A stretch of DNA of 59,296 bases from Nostoc sp. CMAA1605. GTDB lineage: Bacteria; Cyanobacteriota; Cyanobacteriia; Cyanobacteriales; Nostocaceae. Where the stretch lies: positions 1 to 59,296 of the forward strand of contig NZ_PJIZ01000039.1 of assembly GCF_021596505.1 (NCBI RefSeq), written 5' to 3'. The notes under the pieces were generated by a model that was not told where the DNA came from, made no database searches, and saw only the letters and a list, made by a program, of their open reading frames with translations. Below, piece after piece: positions 1 through 7,980 of this stretch (position 1 is its first letter; every line of letters begins with the position of its first letter). The position numbers and the translations under genes were made by a program.

Positions 1-32
1 TTAAAAATTAGTCATTAGCTATTTATATTTTT

Positions 33-63
33 CTCCCTTGTCTCCCTTGTCCCCCTTGTCCCT
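33..63. repeat. Short tandem repeat, 9-base unit
   Basis: Three consecutive copies of a 9-base unit (CTCCCTTGT and one variant) lie just after the stop codon of the minus-strand gene that begins at 724. This is one of several short tandem repeats in gene gaps of this window. No coding function is visible. Confidence 0.7.
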
Positions 64-67
64 TACC

Positions 68-724
68 CTACCTATTCACTGTTGTGCGTGCTTGCACATC
101 CAAGGCAATCTGCAATACTTGATTTAAAAGTAGAGAATATTCACTAGCTTGAGTATTAGCTTGTAAGGCTTGGATATTGGTCAAATTATTGACAGATAAA
201 TCTTCGTGATTAGCAAACAGTTGTTTATTATCCCGCAAAAGGCGATCGCTTTTGAAAGCGCGGACTAAATCTTCTCTCAGGAGTTGCAAACCAGTAATCA
301 CTCTATCTCTATCATTGAGACTATCATCTAGTTCCCCTGAGACTGCTAACTGATCATTGACATCGACAGCGACAATCAAGGCGTGATATTGATCAACTGC
401 ATCAAATAACTTGGTGAGATTTTTGGGAATCTTGAAACGTGAAAAGAGCAATCGCCCCAGGATGACCACAAAAAATACTATGATGAAGAGAATGATGCCC
501 TGGGGAATCGCTGAACCGATGGTGGGCAAGATAATTAAACCATACACTAAACCCACAACCACAGCAGCGATAATCAGTGATGTCAAAATTTCATTTTGCC
601 AAAATTTTAAACGTTGTTGAGGACTGGCGATCGTTGCAAGTCGCAAAACTTTATCGGGAGACACCCCACTCAAGCGTCTCAATTCTCCCTTGCTAATTTC
701 CAACCCTATCAAATCCGGCTGCAC
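68..724 (-). CDS. Two-helix membrane protein of unknown function
   Basis: I do not recognise a named family. The 218-residue protein has a soluble N-terminus of about 45 residues, two close hydrophobic segments at about residues 46-67 and 73-94 that look like a membrane hairpin, and a mostly helical soluble C-terminal half of about 120 residues. The start is a GTG at 724, and no ATG lies near it. The gene is divergent from the fibrillin-family gene at 898, with about 170 bases between them. Function is unknown; a membrane-anchored scaffold or stress protein would be only a guess. Confidence 0.7.
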   Translation of the reverse strand: MQPDLIGLEISKGELRRLSGVSPDKVLRLATIASPQQRLKFWQNEILTSLIIAAVVVGLVYGLIILPTIGSAIPQGIILFIIVFFVVILGRLLFSRFKIPKNLTKLFDAVDQYHALIVAVDVNDQLAVSGELDDSLNDRDRVITGLQLLREDLVRAFKSDRLLRDNKQLFANHEDLSVNNLTNIQALQANTQASEYSLLLNQVLQIALDVQARTTVNR

Positions 725-897
725 AACTGGAAACTCCTGATAAAGTGCTAGTTGCGTCTTTATTTTAGTGCGGTTTGGGGTTGATGTTGATGCTTCCCAA
801 AGACAATTTAGCCCACATGGGAATTAGTTAGGACGGGATTGTCATAGATGCAATTATCCCCTCAAAATGAATCCAAGTGATAATTGTGCTACGCCAA

Positions 898-1539
898 ATG
901 AATAATCGACTCTTATTAAAAGAACAATTACAAACCAAACTTGATCAGATACAAACTAAAAGTGATGGATCTCCTGTCACCAATTTACAGTTAGATCAAT
1001 CCCTAGTCGCAGAACTAGAACAACTCACCACAGAGTTAGAAAACTGCAATCCCAATCCTCGCCCCCTATTGTATGCTACAGATTTGTTAGCAGGAGCTTG
1101 GCAACTCAAATATTCCACCGCCAGAGAAATCCGCGCTTTAGCTTCCCTACCGTTGGGATTAACAGTAGGTAAGGTATACCAAGTAATTAATGTTACCAAC
1201 AAACAATTTTTTAATTTAGCTTTGGTTAAACATTCATTAGGTTTAATATCAGGATATGTCAAAGTCACAGCTAGCTTTGAGCCGGCGATGGAAGACGTAT
1301 CACCCCCACTGAATAGACGTATCAATGTGGATTTTGACAAACGCTATCTAGCCATTGAAAAGATTTTGGGAATAAATACGCCACAACTCAACCCATTTAA
1401 GACTGTTACAGCGAATAATCCTCAAGGTAGAACTGCTACCCTTGACATTACTTATTTAGACGAAACCTTGAGAATTGGTAGGGGAGGCGATGAGAGTTTG
1501 TTTATTTTGAATAAATCTGCGGATATACCTGATGTGTGA
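898..1539 (+). CDS. PAP/fibrillin family protein
   Basis: This looks like a plastid-lipid-associated protein (PAP/fibrillin), a lipocalin-like family linked in plants and cyanobacteria to thylakoid lipid or plastoglobule-type structures and photoprotection. The sequence shows the family pattern: a helical N-terminus, then 'LLAGAWQLKYSTA' at about residues 60-72, a middle with Val/Asn-rich strands, and the C-terminal 'TLDITYLDETLRIGRGG' close to the end. The ORF can begin with GTG at 877, but ATG at 898 gives the more natural start. About 213 residues agrees with small cyanobacterial members. The precise role here cannot be read from the sequence. Confidence 0.8.
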   Translation: MNNRLLLKEQLQTKLDQIQTKSDGSPVTNLQLDQSLVAELEQLTTELENCNPNPRPLLYATDLLAGAWQLKYSTAREIRALASLPLGLTVGKVYQVINVTNKQFFNLALVKHSLGLISGYVKVTASFEPAMEDVSPPLNRRINVDFDKRYLAIEKILGINTPQLNPFKTVTANNPQGRTATLDITYLDETLRIGRGGDESLFILNKSADIPDV

Positions 1540-1668
1540 AAATCCGTAGTTTACTGCTATCAGCATCGCCTCAAAAATCTTTGTACTTTTTTCTACGCTT
1601 TTGGGTGGATGAATGACTCCGTAAGGATGAGTAGAAATGAATTAAAAGCTTAACAAGAGGATAAATTC

Positions 1669-1908
1669 ATGACTCAAGGTAATGGACATTCCCAAGAACC
1701 TATTAGCAACTTAGAATACGACTTTTTGACAGTTTTACATAACAAGGCGGAAGCAGTTAGAGCTTATGAAACTTATATTGAAGATGCAAAAGCAGTTAAC
1801 TCTCAGCCTTGTGTAGACTTATTTCAAAAGTTGCGTCAGTCGGAAATTGAGCAAGCACAAGAAATCCGTCGTCATCTGCAAGCTGTAATGGAACGCGGCA
1901 AAATGTAA
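1669..1908 (+). CDS. Small helical protein, unknown function
   Basis: This is a 79-residue, acidic, highly helical protein with no signal peptide or membrane segment. Residues 15-75 are rich in Glu, Gln, Ala and Leu and could form a two-helix bundle reminiscent of half a ferritin-like fold, but no metal-binding EXXH pair is present, so that is only a resemblance. A purine-rich AAGAGGA sequence lies a suitable distance before the ATG. It stands alone between the fibrillin gene and the convergent nuclease gene. It is probably a real small conserved gene, but I assign no function. Confidence 0.65.
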   Translation: MTQGNGHSQEPISNLEYDFLTVLHNKAEAVRAYETYIEDAKAVNSQPCVDLFQKLRQSEIEQAQEIRRHLQAVMERGKM

Positions 1909-1918
1909 TATTAAGTTT

Positions 1919-1973
1919 GTAGTAAGCACTTTAGTGCTGAGGTACTTGATAAAAGGACTAAAGTCCTTACTAC
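1919..1973. repeat. Imperfect palindromic repeat (GTAGTAAG... type)
   Basis: The outer arms GTAGTAAG and CTTACTAC are inverted, and the inner parts carry CACTTTAGTG and GGACTAAAGTCC. The same palindrome type recurs at 47230-47255. It lies between two convergent genes and could fold as a hairpin in both directions. It looks like a small non-autonomous repeat of cyanobacterial gene gaps that may double as a terminator. Confidence 0.7.
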
Positions 1974-1976
1974 GAA

Positions 1977-2846
1977 TTAGGGAGTTTTGAGAGTTTTTCC
2001 GTGGGCTAATTTGATTTCTCCAGTATTTGGTGTTCCTGCATTGGCAAAATCACAGATTGATTGAAATGGACAAAACCGACAGTGATGTCCAGGATTTGGG
2101 GGAAATATTTCACTGAAACTTTGAGATGATTCTTGATATCTCTGGATATCTGATTGATGTTTTTGGGCAATTTTTACTAAGTCAACTTTCAAGGATTCTA
2201 ATTCATTATTTTTGAGTTGAATTAATTCTGACTCTTGCCGCAGTTCTAAATTATAAAATGAGGCGACGGCTTCCCTACCAGGATATAAATAACTAGCAGC
2301 TAATAAATAAACTAATGCTTGTCTTTTATCAAAATTAGACTTGCCAGTTTTAAAATCTACAATATGTAAAGTTTGGGCATCTGATTCAATAAAAACACAG
2401 TCCATTGCCGCATATAAGCGAAAACTGTAATTTTTTTCCTCAACTAAAATTGGTTTAGGAAAACCTTCATCGCCGCGAGTTAATTGCAGAATTCTTTTCC
2501 CTAAAAGTAAGGGTGCTTCATAGTATTTTTTGAGAATTTGTAGGACGCGCTGTTGCACTTGCACAGCCGAATTACTCAATTTTAAAAGTTTAGCAACCTG
2601 TTCTACTCCATCGGAGCGCGTTAGCAGATGTCGATTATGATGAAACTCATAAACACCTTTTTGCGCTAGTAACCCGATGCGCTGGGGTGGAGTAGCATTC
2701 GCTAATAATGCTTTAACCTGTGGTTCGTGTTGACGCGCTTTAATGAACCCCCGTCTCATATGGCAGTGCCAACGTTCTTGCCCCCTCGCTGGGGCAACTA
2801 AAGACCAGAGGTGATAACTAACAAAAAGTCGTTCGGGGGTTGACAT
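1977..2846 (-). CDS. PD-(D/E)XK nuclease family protein, Cas4/RecB-like
   Basis: This is a predicted Mg-dependent DNA nuclease of the RecB/Cas4 type. The catalytic core is visible as an Asp in 'YAAMDCVF' (about residue 148) and 'IVDFKTGK' (about 161-168), which supplies the Asp and Lys of the D-x-K motif, followed by a Gln/Tyr-type motif IV helix. One Cys in the N-terminal part (residue 28) and three near the C-terminus in a C-x2-C-x5-C pattern ('HCRFCPFQSIC') match the arrangement that holds an iron-sulfur cluster in Cas4 and AddB nucleases. No cas gene or repeat array is nearby, so it is likely a solitary DNA-repair-type nuclease. Convergent with its left neighbour and divergent from the sugar mutase. 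Confidence 0.85.
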   Translation of the reverse strand: MSTPERLFVSYHLWSLVAPARGQERWHCHMRRGFIKARQHEPQVKALLANATPPQRIGLLAQKGVYEFHHNRHLLTRSDGVEQVAKLLKLSNSAVQVQQRVLQILKKYYEAPLLLGKRILQLTRGDEGFPKPILVEEKNYSFRLYAAMDCVFIESDAQTLHIVDFKTGKSNFDKRQALVYLLAASYLYPGREAVASFYNLELRQESELIQLKNNELESLKVDLVKIAQKHQSDIQRYQESSQSFSEIFPPNPGHHCRFCPFQSICDFANAGTPNTGEIKLAHGKTLKTP

Positions 2847-2953
2847 TGGTCAATCGCAGTGAGAAATAATACGGTGGAAGACGCTTGCAGCTACGCACGC
2901 TTTGCGGGAAGCTTCCTAATAGAGTTCACAAGATATGGGAGAAAGTGGCAAAC

Positions 2954-4378
2954 ATGAGTGGTAGCAATTCTAGCAAGATAAAATTTGGTACTGACGGATG
3001 GCGAGGAATTATCGCCGATGATTTTACTTTCCCCAATGTGCGGAAAGTAACAAGAGCGATCGCAAGTTATTTAGAAACAGCCTACTCAAAAGATAGACCA
3101 GTTCTGATTGCTTACGATACGCGCTTTTTAGCTGACCAGTTTGCCCAGACAGCAGCCCAAGTCTTAGCTGATTTAGGATGGAATGTTAAAATCACTGATC
3201 GGGATTGCCCCACACCAGTAATCGCTTATAATGCCCGTCACCTAAATTCGGCGGGGGCGTTGATGTTTACTGCTAGTCACAACCCAGCACCATACTGTGG
3301 GATTAAATATATCCCTGACTATGCTGGCCCTGCCACTCCAGAAATTACTGATACTATTGTGGCAAATATAGAAACTGCATCGGATGAATTGCCAAGTAGC
3401 AAACCATCAGGTTCTATTTCTATTTTCGATCCCAAACCAGACTATCTCCAATTTATCTATACATTGCTTGATGTGGAGCGAATTAAGAGCGCGCAGCTAA
3501 AAGTCAAGTATGATGCGTTATATTCTACATCCCGTGGCTATTTAGATGAAGTTTTGCAACAAAGTGGCACACAATTAGAAAGTTTCCACACTTGGCGCGA
3601 TGTGCTGTTTGGCGGTGGAATGCCAGAACCCAAAGGGGAACAGCTAGTTGAATTAGTGGAAGCAGTGCGTCGAGATCATGCAGATTTGGGTTTAGCGACA
3701 GACGGCGATAGCGATCGCTTTGGTATTGTGGATGAATTAGGCAACGTCCTCACCCCTAACACGGTGCTTTTAGTTTTAGCGAGACATTTAATAAAAAACA
3801 AAGGTAAAAGCGGCGCAATCGTTCGCACAGTGGCAACAACACACCTATTAGATAACTTTGCGGCAAAATACGGTTTACCTCTTTATGAGACAGCCGTAGG
3901 CTTTAAATATATCGGTGAAAAAATGCGGGAAACCACTGTTTTAATCGGTGGTGAAGAATCCGGCGGTTTAAGCGTAGTTGGGCATATTCCCGAAAAAGAC
4001 GGCGTTTTAGCTGATATGCTAATCGCAGAGGCGATCGCCTACGAAGGTAAACCCTTGAGTCAATTAGTCAAAGAAGCGATCGCAGAAGCTGACGGCCCGC
4101 TTTACAACAACCGTTTGGACTTACACTTAACAGAAGCCCATAAGAATGCCGTCATTGACTCCTACACCAAAAATCCGCCCTCTGAGGTAGCTGGAATTGC
4201 TGTGAAAGAAGTCGGACGCAAGGATGGGATTAAACTGTATTTAGCCGAAGGTAGCTGGGTGTTGCTGCGTCCTTCCGGTACTGAACCACTGGTACGCGTT
4301 TATTTAGAAACCAACTCACCTGAGAAACTTAGCCAACTCGCCCAAGAAATGGAAAGTGCGATCGCTAAGTTAGCATAG
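2954..4378 (+). CDS. Phosphoglucomutase/phosphomannomutase family protein
   Basis: This cytoplasmic enzyme of the alpha-D-phosphohexomutase superfamily moves phosphate between C1 and C6 of a hexose phosphate. The sequence contains the opening 'IKFGTDGWRG', the phosphoserine loop 'TASHNP' (about residue 101), the metal-binding loop 'DGDSDR' (about 252), the sugar-binding 'GGEESGG' (about 337) and the phosphate-contacting 'RPSGTEPLVRVY' near the C-terminus. All four domains are present in about 474 residues. An upstream TTG at 2885 would add 23 residues without family similarity, so the ATG at 2954 is preferred. Glucose versus mannose (or glucosamine) preference cannot be settled from sequence. 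Confidence 0.93.
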   Translation: MSGSNSSKIKFGTDGWRGIIADDFTFPNVRKVTRAIASYLETAYSKDRPVLIAYDTRFLADQFAQTAAQVLADLGWNVKITDRDCPTPVIAYNARHLNSAGALMFTASHNPAPYCGIKYIPDYAGPATPEITDTIVANIETASDELPSSKPSGSISIFDPKPDYLQFIYTLLDVERIKSAQLKVKYDALYSTSRGYLDEVLQQSGTQLESFHTWRDVLFGGGMPEPKGEQLVELVEAVRRDHADLGLATDGDSDRFGIVDELGNVLTPNTVLLVLARHLIKNKGKSGAIVRTVATTHLLDNFAAKYGLPLYETAVGFKYIGEKMRETTVLIGGEESGGLSVVGHIPEKDGVLADMLIAEAIAYEGKPLSQLVKEAIAEADGPLYNNRLDLHLTEAHKNAVIDSYTKNPPSEVAGIAVKEVGRKDGIKLYLAEGSWVLLRPSGTEPLVRVYLETNSPEKLSQLAQEMESAIAKLA

Positions 4379-4446
4379 AAATTTAGACCGCAGATGCACA
4401 CTGAGACATTTAGTGTACATCTGCATCTATCTATGGTTATATTTTT

Positions 4447-4719
4447 ATGAAAAGCTTTGCTAATTTTTTGATATCTTTAATTGTGGCGATTTGGGTAGTA
4501 GCGATCGCCATTCTTTCCGTCCAAAATTTCGAGCCAGTATCGTTAAAATTCTTAACATTTCAATCAATTAAAATCCCAGTCGGTATAGTGCTGGCGTTTA
4601 GTGCTGGTGTGGGATTTGTTGGGGTGTCGATTCTACAACCCCTCTGGAATCTAGCCGATTCGGGTAACTCCCGTTTGGAAGAAGACGCAGAATTTTTCGT
4701 TGATGATGAAGATTTTTAA
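4447..4719 (+). CDS. LapA-like (DUF1049) small membrane protein
   Basis: The 90-residue protein has two membrane segments, at about residues 5-25 and 40-62, separated by 'VQNFEPVSLKFL', the short conserved loop typical of LapA/DUF1049 inner-membrane proteins. In other bacteria LapA works with LapB in lipopolysaccharide assembly; in cyanobacteria the role is undefined. The C-terminal tail is acidic (EEDAEFFVDDEDF). It is separated by only two bases from the next gene but probably not functionally linked to that antitoxin-like pair. Confidence 0.8.
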   Translation: MKSFANFLISLIVAIWVVAIAILSVQNFEPVSLKFLTFQSIKIPVGIVLAFSAGVGFVGVSILQPLWNLADSGNSRLEEDAEFFVDDEDF

Positions 4720-4721
4720 CT

Positions 4722-4931
4722 ATGGAAACTGAATATGATTTTAGCCAGGGTAAGCGCGGAGCAATTGAACCAAAAACAACAAACAAAACTCAAATTACAA
4801 TTAGTCTAGATGATGAAATATTAGTATGGTTTCGTGAGAAAGTTCACCTAGCAGGTGGCGGAAATTACCAAACGTTGATTAACGATGCTTTACGCGAGTA
4901 TATTCAGCAAAAGCGTGAATTGAGTCAATGA
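4722..4931 (+). CDS. BrnA-like antitoxin/DNA-binding protein
   Basis: This 69-residue protein has the ribbon-helix-helix pattern of BrnA antitoxins: a strand 'TQITISLDDEILVWFREK' followed by a helix 'NYQTLINDALREYIQQ'. BrnA proteins bind DNA as dimers and neutralise the RNase BrnT; no BrnT gene is visible here. The stop codon overlaps the start of the next gene by four bases (ATGA), so the two are translationally coupled. The next gene carries the usual BrnA N-terminal motif, which suggests the pair are two antitoxin-type paralogues or an orphaned module. Confidence 0.75.
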   Translation: METEYDFSQGKRGAIEPKTTNKTQITISLDDEILVWFREKVHLAGGGNYQTLINDALREYIQQKRELSQ

Positions 4932-5187
4932 AATTTGAGACATCAAAAACAGATTGGAGTAGAATCGATGCGATGAGTGACGAAGACATCGATACTTCAG
5001 ATATTCCACCATTGTCAGATGAATTTTTTGCTAAAGCACAATTGCGAATGCCTAAATCACCTGTAAAAGTCACATTTCATATCCTGAAACCAAGCAAAGG
5101 TTTCAGGCACAAGGGGAAATTGCGGAACAACAAATGGCTGTAGCATTGAAGATTTATACAGAAGCACACAAAGTTTATCTTAAATAA
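4928..5187 (+). pseudogene. BrnA-like antitoxin gene with a one-base frameshift
   Basis: The first 52 codons encode 'TDWSRIDAMSDEDIDTSDIP...' followed by 'DEFFAKAQLRMPKSPVKVT', the typical BrnA-family N-terminus. The open frame then runs into an unlikely Lys/Arg-rich tail ending at 5143. From 5083 another frame continues as 'PETKQRFQAQGEIAEQQMAV' and then a helix ending 'EAHKVYLK' at a TAA (5185-5187), exactly what the C-terminal RHH helix should look like. One missing base near 5081-5083 explains the switch. The gene is either recently broken or carries a base-call error. It overlaps the preceding antitoxin gene by four bases. Confidence 0.75.
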
Positions 5188-5349
5188 TGAAATAAAACCA
5201 AACTTTGTAAAGAAAAGTAAATAAGGCTCAAACTCTTTCTCCCCCTGCTCCCTGCCACCCTGCTTTATCCCAACAATAATTATTTACATTGACCTACTTA
5301 TGTATATTTTTTAATTAAACTTGAGATAAGCATATCTGGAGTTTATGAG

Positions 5350-6405
5350 ATGGCGTGGGCATCTGGGCAGAAGTTGTATGGCGATCGCTATATCATTGAA
5401 AAAAAACTAGGTGAGGGTGGATTAGGTGTAACCTATCTTGCTAAAGATAAGAAAGGTAATCGAGTTGTCATCAAAACTTTGAAAGATGAAATATTCTCAC
5501 GTCCCAATGTCAACTGGTATCAGGAAAAATTCTTCCAAGAAGCCGTACAGCTAGCTGTATTCCGCCACGCCAATATTGTAAGGATTGAAAATGTTTTTAA
5601 ACAAGAACAACTACCGTGCATAGTCATGGACTACATTGAAGGGGAAGACCTGGAAAAGCTAGTTCTCAAGCGGGGTGTCCTTTCAGAAGTTGAAGCACTG
5701 CATTACATTAGGCAGATTGGTGAGGCATTAACAGTAGTCCACGAAAAAGGCTTGCTACATAGGGATATCAAACCATCTAATATCATGGTGCGTTCTGCCA
5801 ATTATGAAGCCATTTTGATTGACTTTGGTTTAGCGCGGGGTTTTATCCCGGATTTTACCCAGCAGTTGACTGTGGGACTTACCCACGGCTTTGCGCCGCC
5901 AGAACAATACTATCAAGAAGGCAGATGGGGTGAATATACTGATGTTTACGCTCTAGCTGCAACTCTATATTACCTTCTTACTAAAACTAACCCTATTGCA
6001 GCTCCTATTAGAGCTTTAAATGCACCTTTCAAACAACCCAAAGAGATCAATAGCAGTCTTAGCAGCAAAGTTAATCAGGCAATTTGGCAAGGTATGGCTT
6101 TAGAAGCCACAAAGCGTCCCCCAACAATACAGCAGTGGTTAGAATTACTAAGTATTACTACACATACTGTTCAAACTCCTTTACAATCAACTAGAGGGAT
6201 GTCAAATGATGCGGCAACACTCTACTGTCCCAATTGTCAGGCTGCTAACCCCCTGACTAATAAGTTTTGCCAGCAATGCTCCACACCCTTACCTCAACGT
6301 TATTTGTGGGTGGTTGAAGACGTTTCAGGTGTAGGTTCTCCTGGAGACTTATTAGCCGGTCGCTATTTAATCATTAATCCGTCCGTTGTTTTAGAGGGTG
6401 TTTGA
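5350..6405 (+). CDS. Ser/Thr protein kinase, C-terminus cut by an IS
   Basis: This is a Hanks-type kinase with the Gly loop 'LGEGGLGVTYLA' (about residues 20-31), the catalytic Lys in 'VVIKTLK', the catalytic loop 'LHRDIKPSNIM' (about 139-149), 'IDFGLARG' (DFG) and 'APPEQY'. After the kinase domain comes a zinc-ribbon-like double Cys pair, 'YCPNCQAANP...FCQQCSTPL' (about 290-312), and then 'GDLLAGRYLIIN', which looks like the beginning of a further domain. The reading frame enters the IS at 6394, so the last three residues and the stop codon come from the element. The kinase domain itself is complete, so activity may remain, but whatever followed is lost. Confidence 0.88.
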   Translation: MAWASGQKLYGDRYIIEKKLGEGGLGVTYLAKDKKGNRVVIKTLKDEIFSRPNVNWYQEKFFQEAVQLAVFRHANIVRIENVFKQEQLPCIVMDYIEGEDLEKLVLKRGVLSEVEALHYIRQIGEALTVVHEKGLLHRDIKPSNIMVRSANYEAILIDFGLARGFIPDFTQQLTVGLTHGFAPPEQYYQEGRWGEYTDVYALAATLYYLLTKTNPIAAPIRALNAPFKQPKEINSSLSSKVNQAIWQGMALEATKRPPTIQQWLELLSITTHTVQTPLQSTRGMSNDAATLYCPNCQAANPLTNKFCQQCSTPLPQRYLWVVEDVSGVGSPGDLLAGRYLIINPSVVLEGV

Positions 6406-7306
6406 AAAGTTTTGAAGGGTGAAAATTTATGCCAGTCGCTTCGCCATGACGCGAATCATGGCAAGATAAATAAAAGTCTCCGATGTTTCGGGTAATAGCT
6501 CATAGTCTCTAACTAATCGCCGACATCCCATCAACCATCCAAAAGTTCGTTCTACTACCCAACGTTTTTTGAGTACGGTAAAGCCCTTAGTTTGTTGTGG
6601 TCGCAGAACTACCTGCACAATCCAACGGCAAAAGTCCATTACCCACTGCATGAATGGCTCGCCATCAAAACCACCGTCCACCCAAATAGTGGTCAATCGA
6701 CAGACTTGGTTGTGAGATTTTTTAACCTGTTTGAGAACTTGTTTGCCTCCTTCACGTTCACCGACATTGGCCGCAGTAACCAAGACCCGTAACACTAACC
6801 CCAAGGTATCAACTGTGATAAATCGCTTGCGCCCCTTGATTTTCTTACCTGCATCGTAGCCTACGGCTTTCTGCACCATTGCAGCAGTTTTCACACTTTG
6901 ACTGTCGATAATTGCCTCGGATGGACTCGGATGACGTTCAATATCAATTCTCGTCCACTCTCGTAAACTATCATGGATGTTCAACCAAGTTCCGTCTTTA
7001 CGCCAGTTGCGGAAATATGTATAAACTGTCTGCCAGGGGGGAAAATCACCAGGTAAGGCTCGCCATCGTATTCCTTCTACCAGGATATAAAAGATGGCAT
7101 TCAAAATTTCCCACATATCAACTTCGCGAGGACGGCCACCTCTTTTTGCTTCTGGAATTAAATCAGTAATAAGTTCATATTGAACACGGCTCAGGTTACT
7201 GGGGTATGCTTTACTCATGTCACTCTCTCGGTGCTGTGTTTTTCACTATTCGCAGCTTACACTGAGAGAGTTTTTTTACAAACTACCCGACTTTTCAAAC
7301 AACCTC
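6394..7306. mobile_element. IS5-family insertion sequence (IS1031-like), about 913 bp
   Basis: Terminal inverted repeats are visible: GAGGGTGTTTGAAAAGT at 6394-6410 and its inverted copy with one mismatch at 7290-7306. One transposase gene fills the element on the minus strand. The three bases outside are TTA on the left and TAA on the right. Each fits the TNA target used by IS1031-type elements, but they are not identical, so a simple duplication of one target is not seen. The left flank is a truncated kinase gene and the right flank the tail of an unrelated Uma2 gene. Confidence 0.88.
6427..7218 (-). CDS. IS5 family transposase
   Basis: The 263-residue DDE transposase fills the element. 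The N-terminal 'MSKAYPSNLSRVQYELITDL' region and 'GGRPREVDMWEILNAIFYIL' with 'GIRWRALPGDFPPWQTVY' are typical of the IS1031/IS5 subgroup. Catalytic acidic residues are expected in 'AIIDSQSVKT' (first Asp), 'IWVDGGFDG' (second Asp) and 'WVVERTFGWL' (Glu). The frame is unbroken, so the element could be active. Codons and length are as expected for a single-frame IS5 transposase. Confidence 0.93.
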   Translation of the reverse strand: MSKAYPSNLSRVQYELITDLIPEAKRGGRPREVDMWEILNAIFYILVEGIRWRALPGDFPPWQTVYTYFRNWRKDGTWLNIHDSLREWTRIDIERHPSPSEAIIDSQSVKTAAMVQKAVGYDAGKKIKGRKRFITVDTLGLVLRVLVTAANVGEREGGKQVLKQVKKSHNQVCRLTTIWVDGGFDGEPFMQWVMDFCRWIVQVVLRPQQTKGFTVLKKRWVVERTFGWLMGCRRLVRDYELLPETSETFIYLAMIRVMAKRLA

Positions 7307-7398
7307 TAAGAAAATTTAGAGGTGACAACCGTATTCAATCTGTAACCTTCCCTGATTTGAATTTAACTGCACAACAAATTTTCAACGCTAGTTTGTGA
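7307..7398 (+). pseudogene. C-terminal remnant of an Uma2-type gene
   Basis: Immediately right of the IS an open frame reads 'RKFRGDNRIQSVTFPDLNLT' and then 'AQQIFNASL' with a stop at 7396-7398. This matches the usual end of cyanobacterial Uma2 (DUF820) proteins, where a Phe/Pro/Leu-rich 'FPxLxLTxxQIF' segment closes the protein. The remaining about 160 residues of the gene are absent on the left of the IS, where a kinase gene lies instead. I infer that DNA between the two was lost in an IS-related event. Confidence 0.55.
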
Positions 7399-7400
7399 TT

Positions 7401-7631
7401 ATGGCTGTAAATTACCACAATATTATTACAATTGAACCAGGAAAAAGAGGCGGTAAACCTTGTATTCGCGGAATGCGAATAACTGTGTATGATGTGTTAT
7501 CTTATCTTGCTTCTGGTATGACCTACGAGGAAATACTTGATGATTTTCCTTATTTAACGCAAGAAGATATTTTGGCTTGCCTCAGCTACGCAGCCGATAG
7601 AGAAAGGCAAATGCTTACTATGCCAGCATGA
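7401..7631 (+). CDS. DUF433 antitoxin-like protein
   Basis: This 76-residue protein begins 'MAVNYHNIITIEPGKRGGKP' and contains 'CIRGMRITVYDVLSYLASGM' and 'FPYLTQEDILACLSYA', the classic DUF433 signature, a winged-helix-like domain thought to bind DNA or act as antitoxin. An upstream GTG at 7395 is possible, but the ATG at 7401 is favoured. It overlaps the DUF5615 gene by four bases (ATGA), as in many such pairs. Infer a type II toxin-antitoxin-like module with the next gene. Confidence 0.88.
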   Translation: MAVNYHNIITIEPGKRGGKPCIRGMRITVYDVLSYLASGMTYEEILDDFPYLTQEDILACLSYAADRERQMLTMPA

Positions 7632-7960
7632 AATTACTTTTTGACCATAATCTCTCACCTCGATTAGTAGATCAATTGGCTGATATTTACCCAAACTCTC
7701 AGCACCTTTTTCTTATTGGTTTAGCTCAGGCAGATGATCGAATTGTGTGGGAGTATGCACAACAAGGTAAATTCACTATTGTGACTAGAGATGCTGATTT
7801 TAATGAATTAAGTATTCTTAGAGGATTTCCACCGAAAGTTATCTGGATTCGTCGTGGTAATTGTTCAACCAAACAGATTGCAGAAATCTTGCGATCGCAT
7901 TTAGAAGATATCCAAGCTTTTACTCAAAATCCCAATCTAGGAGTCTTGACACTGTATTAA
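7628..7960 (+). CDS. DUF5615 PIN-like protein, probable toxin
   Basis: The 110-residue protein starts 'MKLLFDHNLSPRLVDQLADI' and carries 'ADDRIVWEYAQQGKFTIVTR' followed by 'DADF'. These conserved acidic residues form the active site of the DUF5615/Mut7-C-like branch of the PIN RNase fold. With the preceding DUF433 gene it forms a translationally coupled pair widespread in cyanobacteria and thought to be a VapBC-like toxin-antitoxin system; activity has to be inferred. The gene is complete and sits right beside the IS. Confidence 0.88.
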   Translation: MKLLFDHNLSPRLVDQLADIYPNSQHLFLIGLAQADDRIVWEYAQQGKFTIVTRDADFNELSILRGFPPKVIWIRRGNCSTKQIAEILRSHLEDIQAFTQNPNLGVLTLY

Positions 7961-7980
7961 CCTGAAAAAATGCTACGTTT

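Noticed and set aside
1977..2846. cas4 gene of a CRISPR system
   Set aside because: No cas1, cas2 or repeat array nearby, so I call it only Cas4/RecB-like.
7180..7398. Open frame of 72 codons crossing the right end of the IS
   Set aside because: Its first half is IS end sequence read in a chance frame; only the last about 30 codons look like a protein end (Uma2 type), which I list as a remnant.
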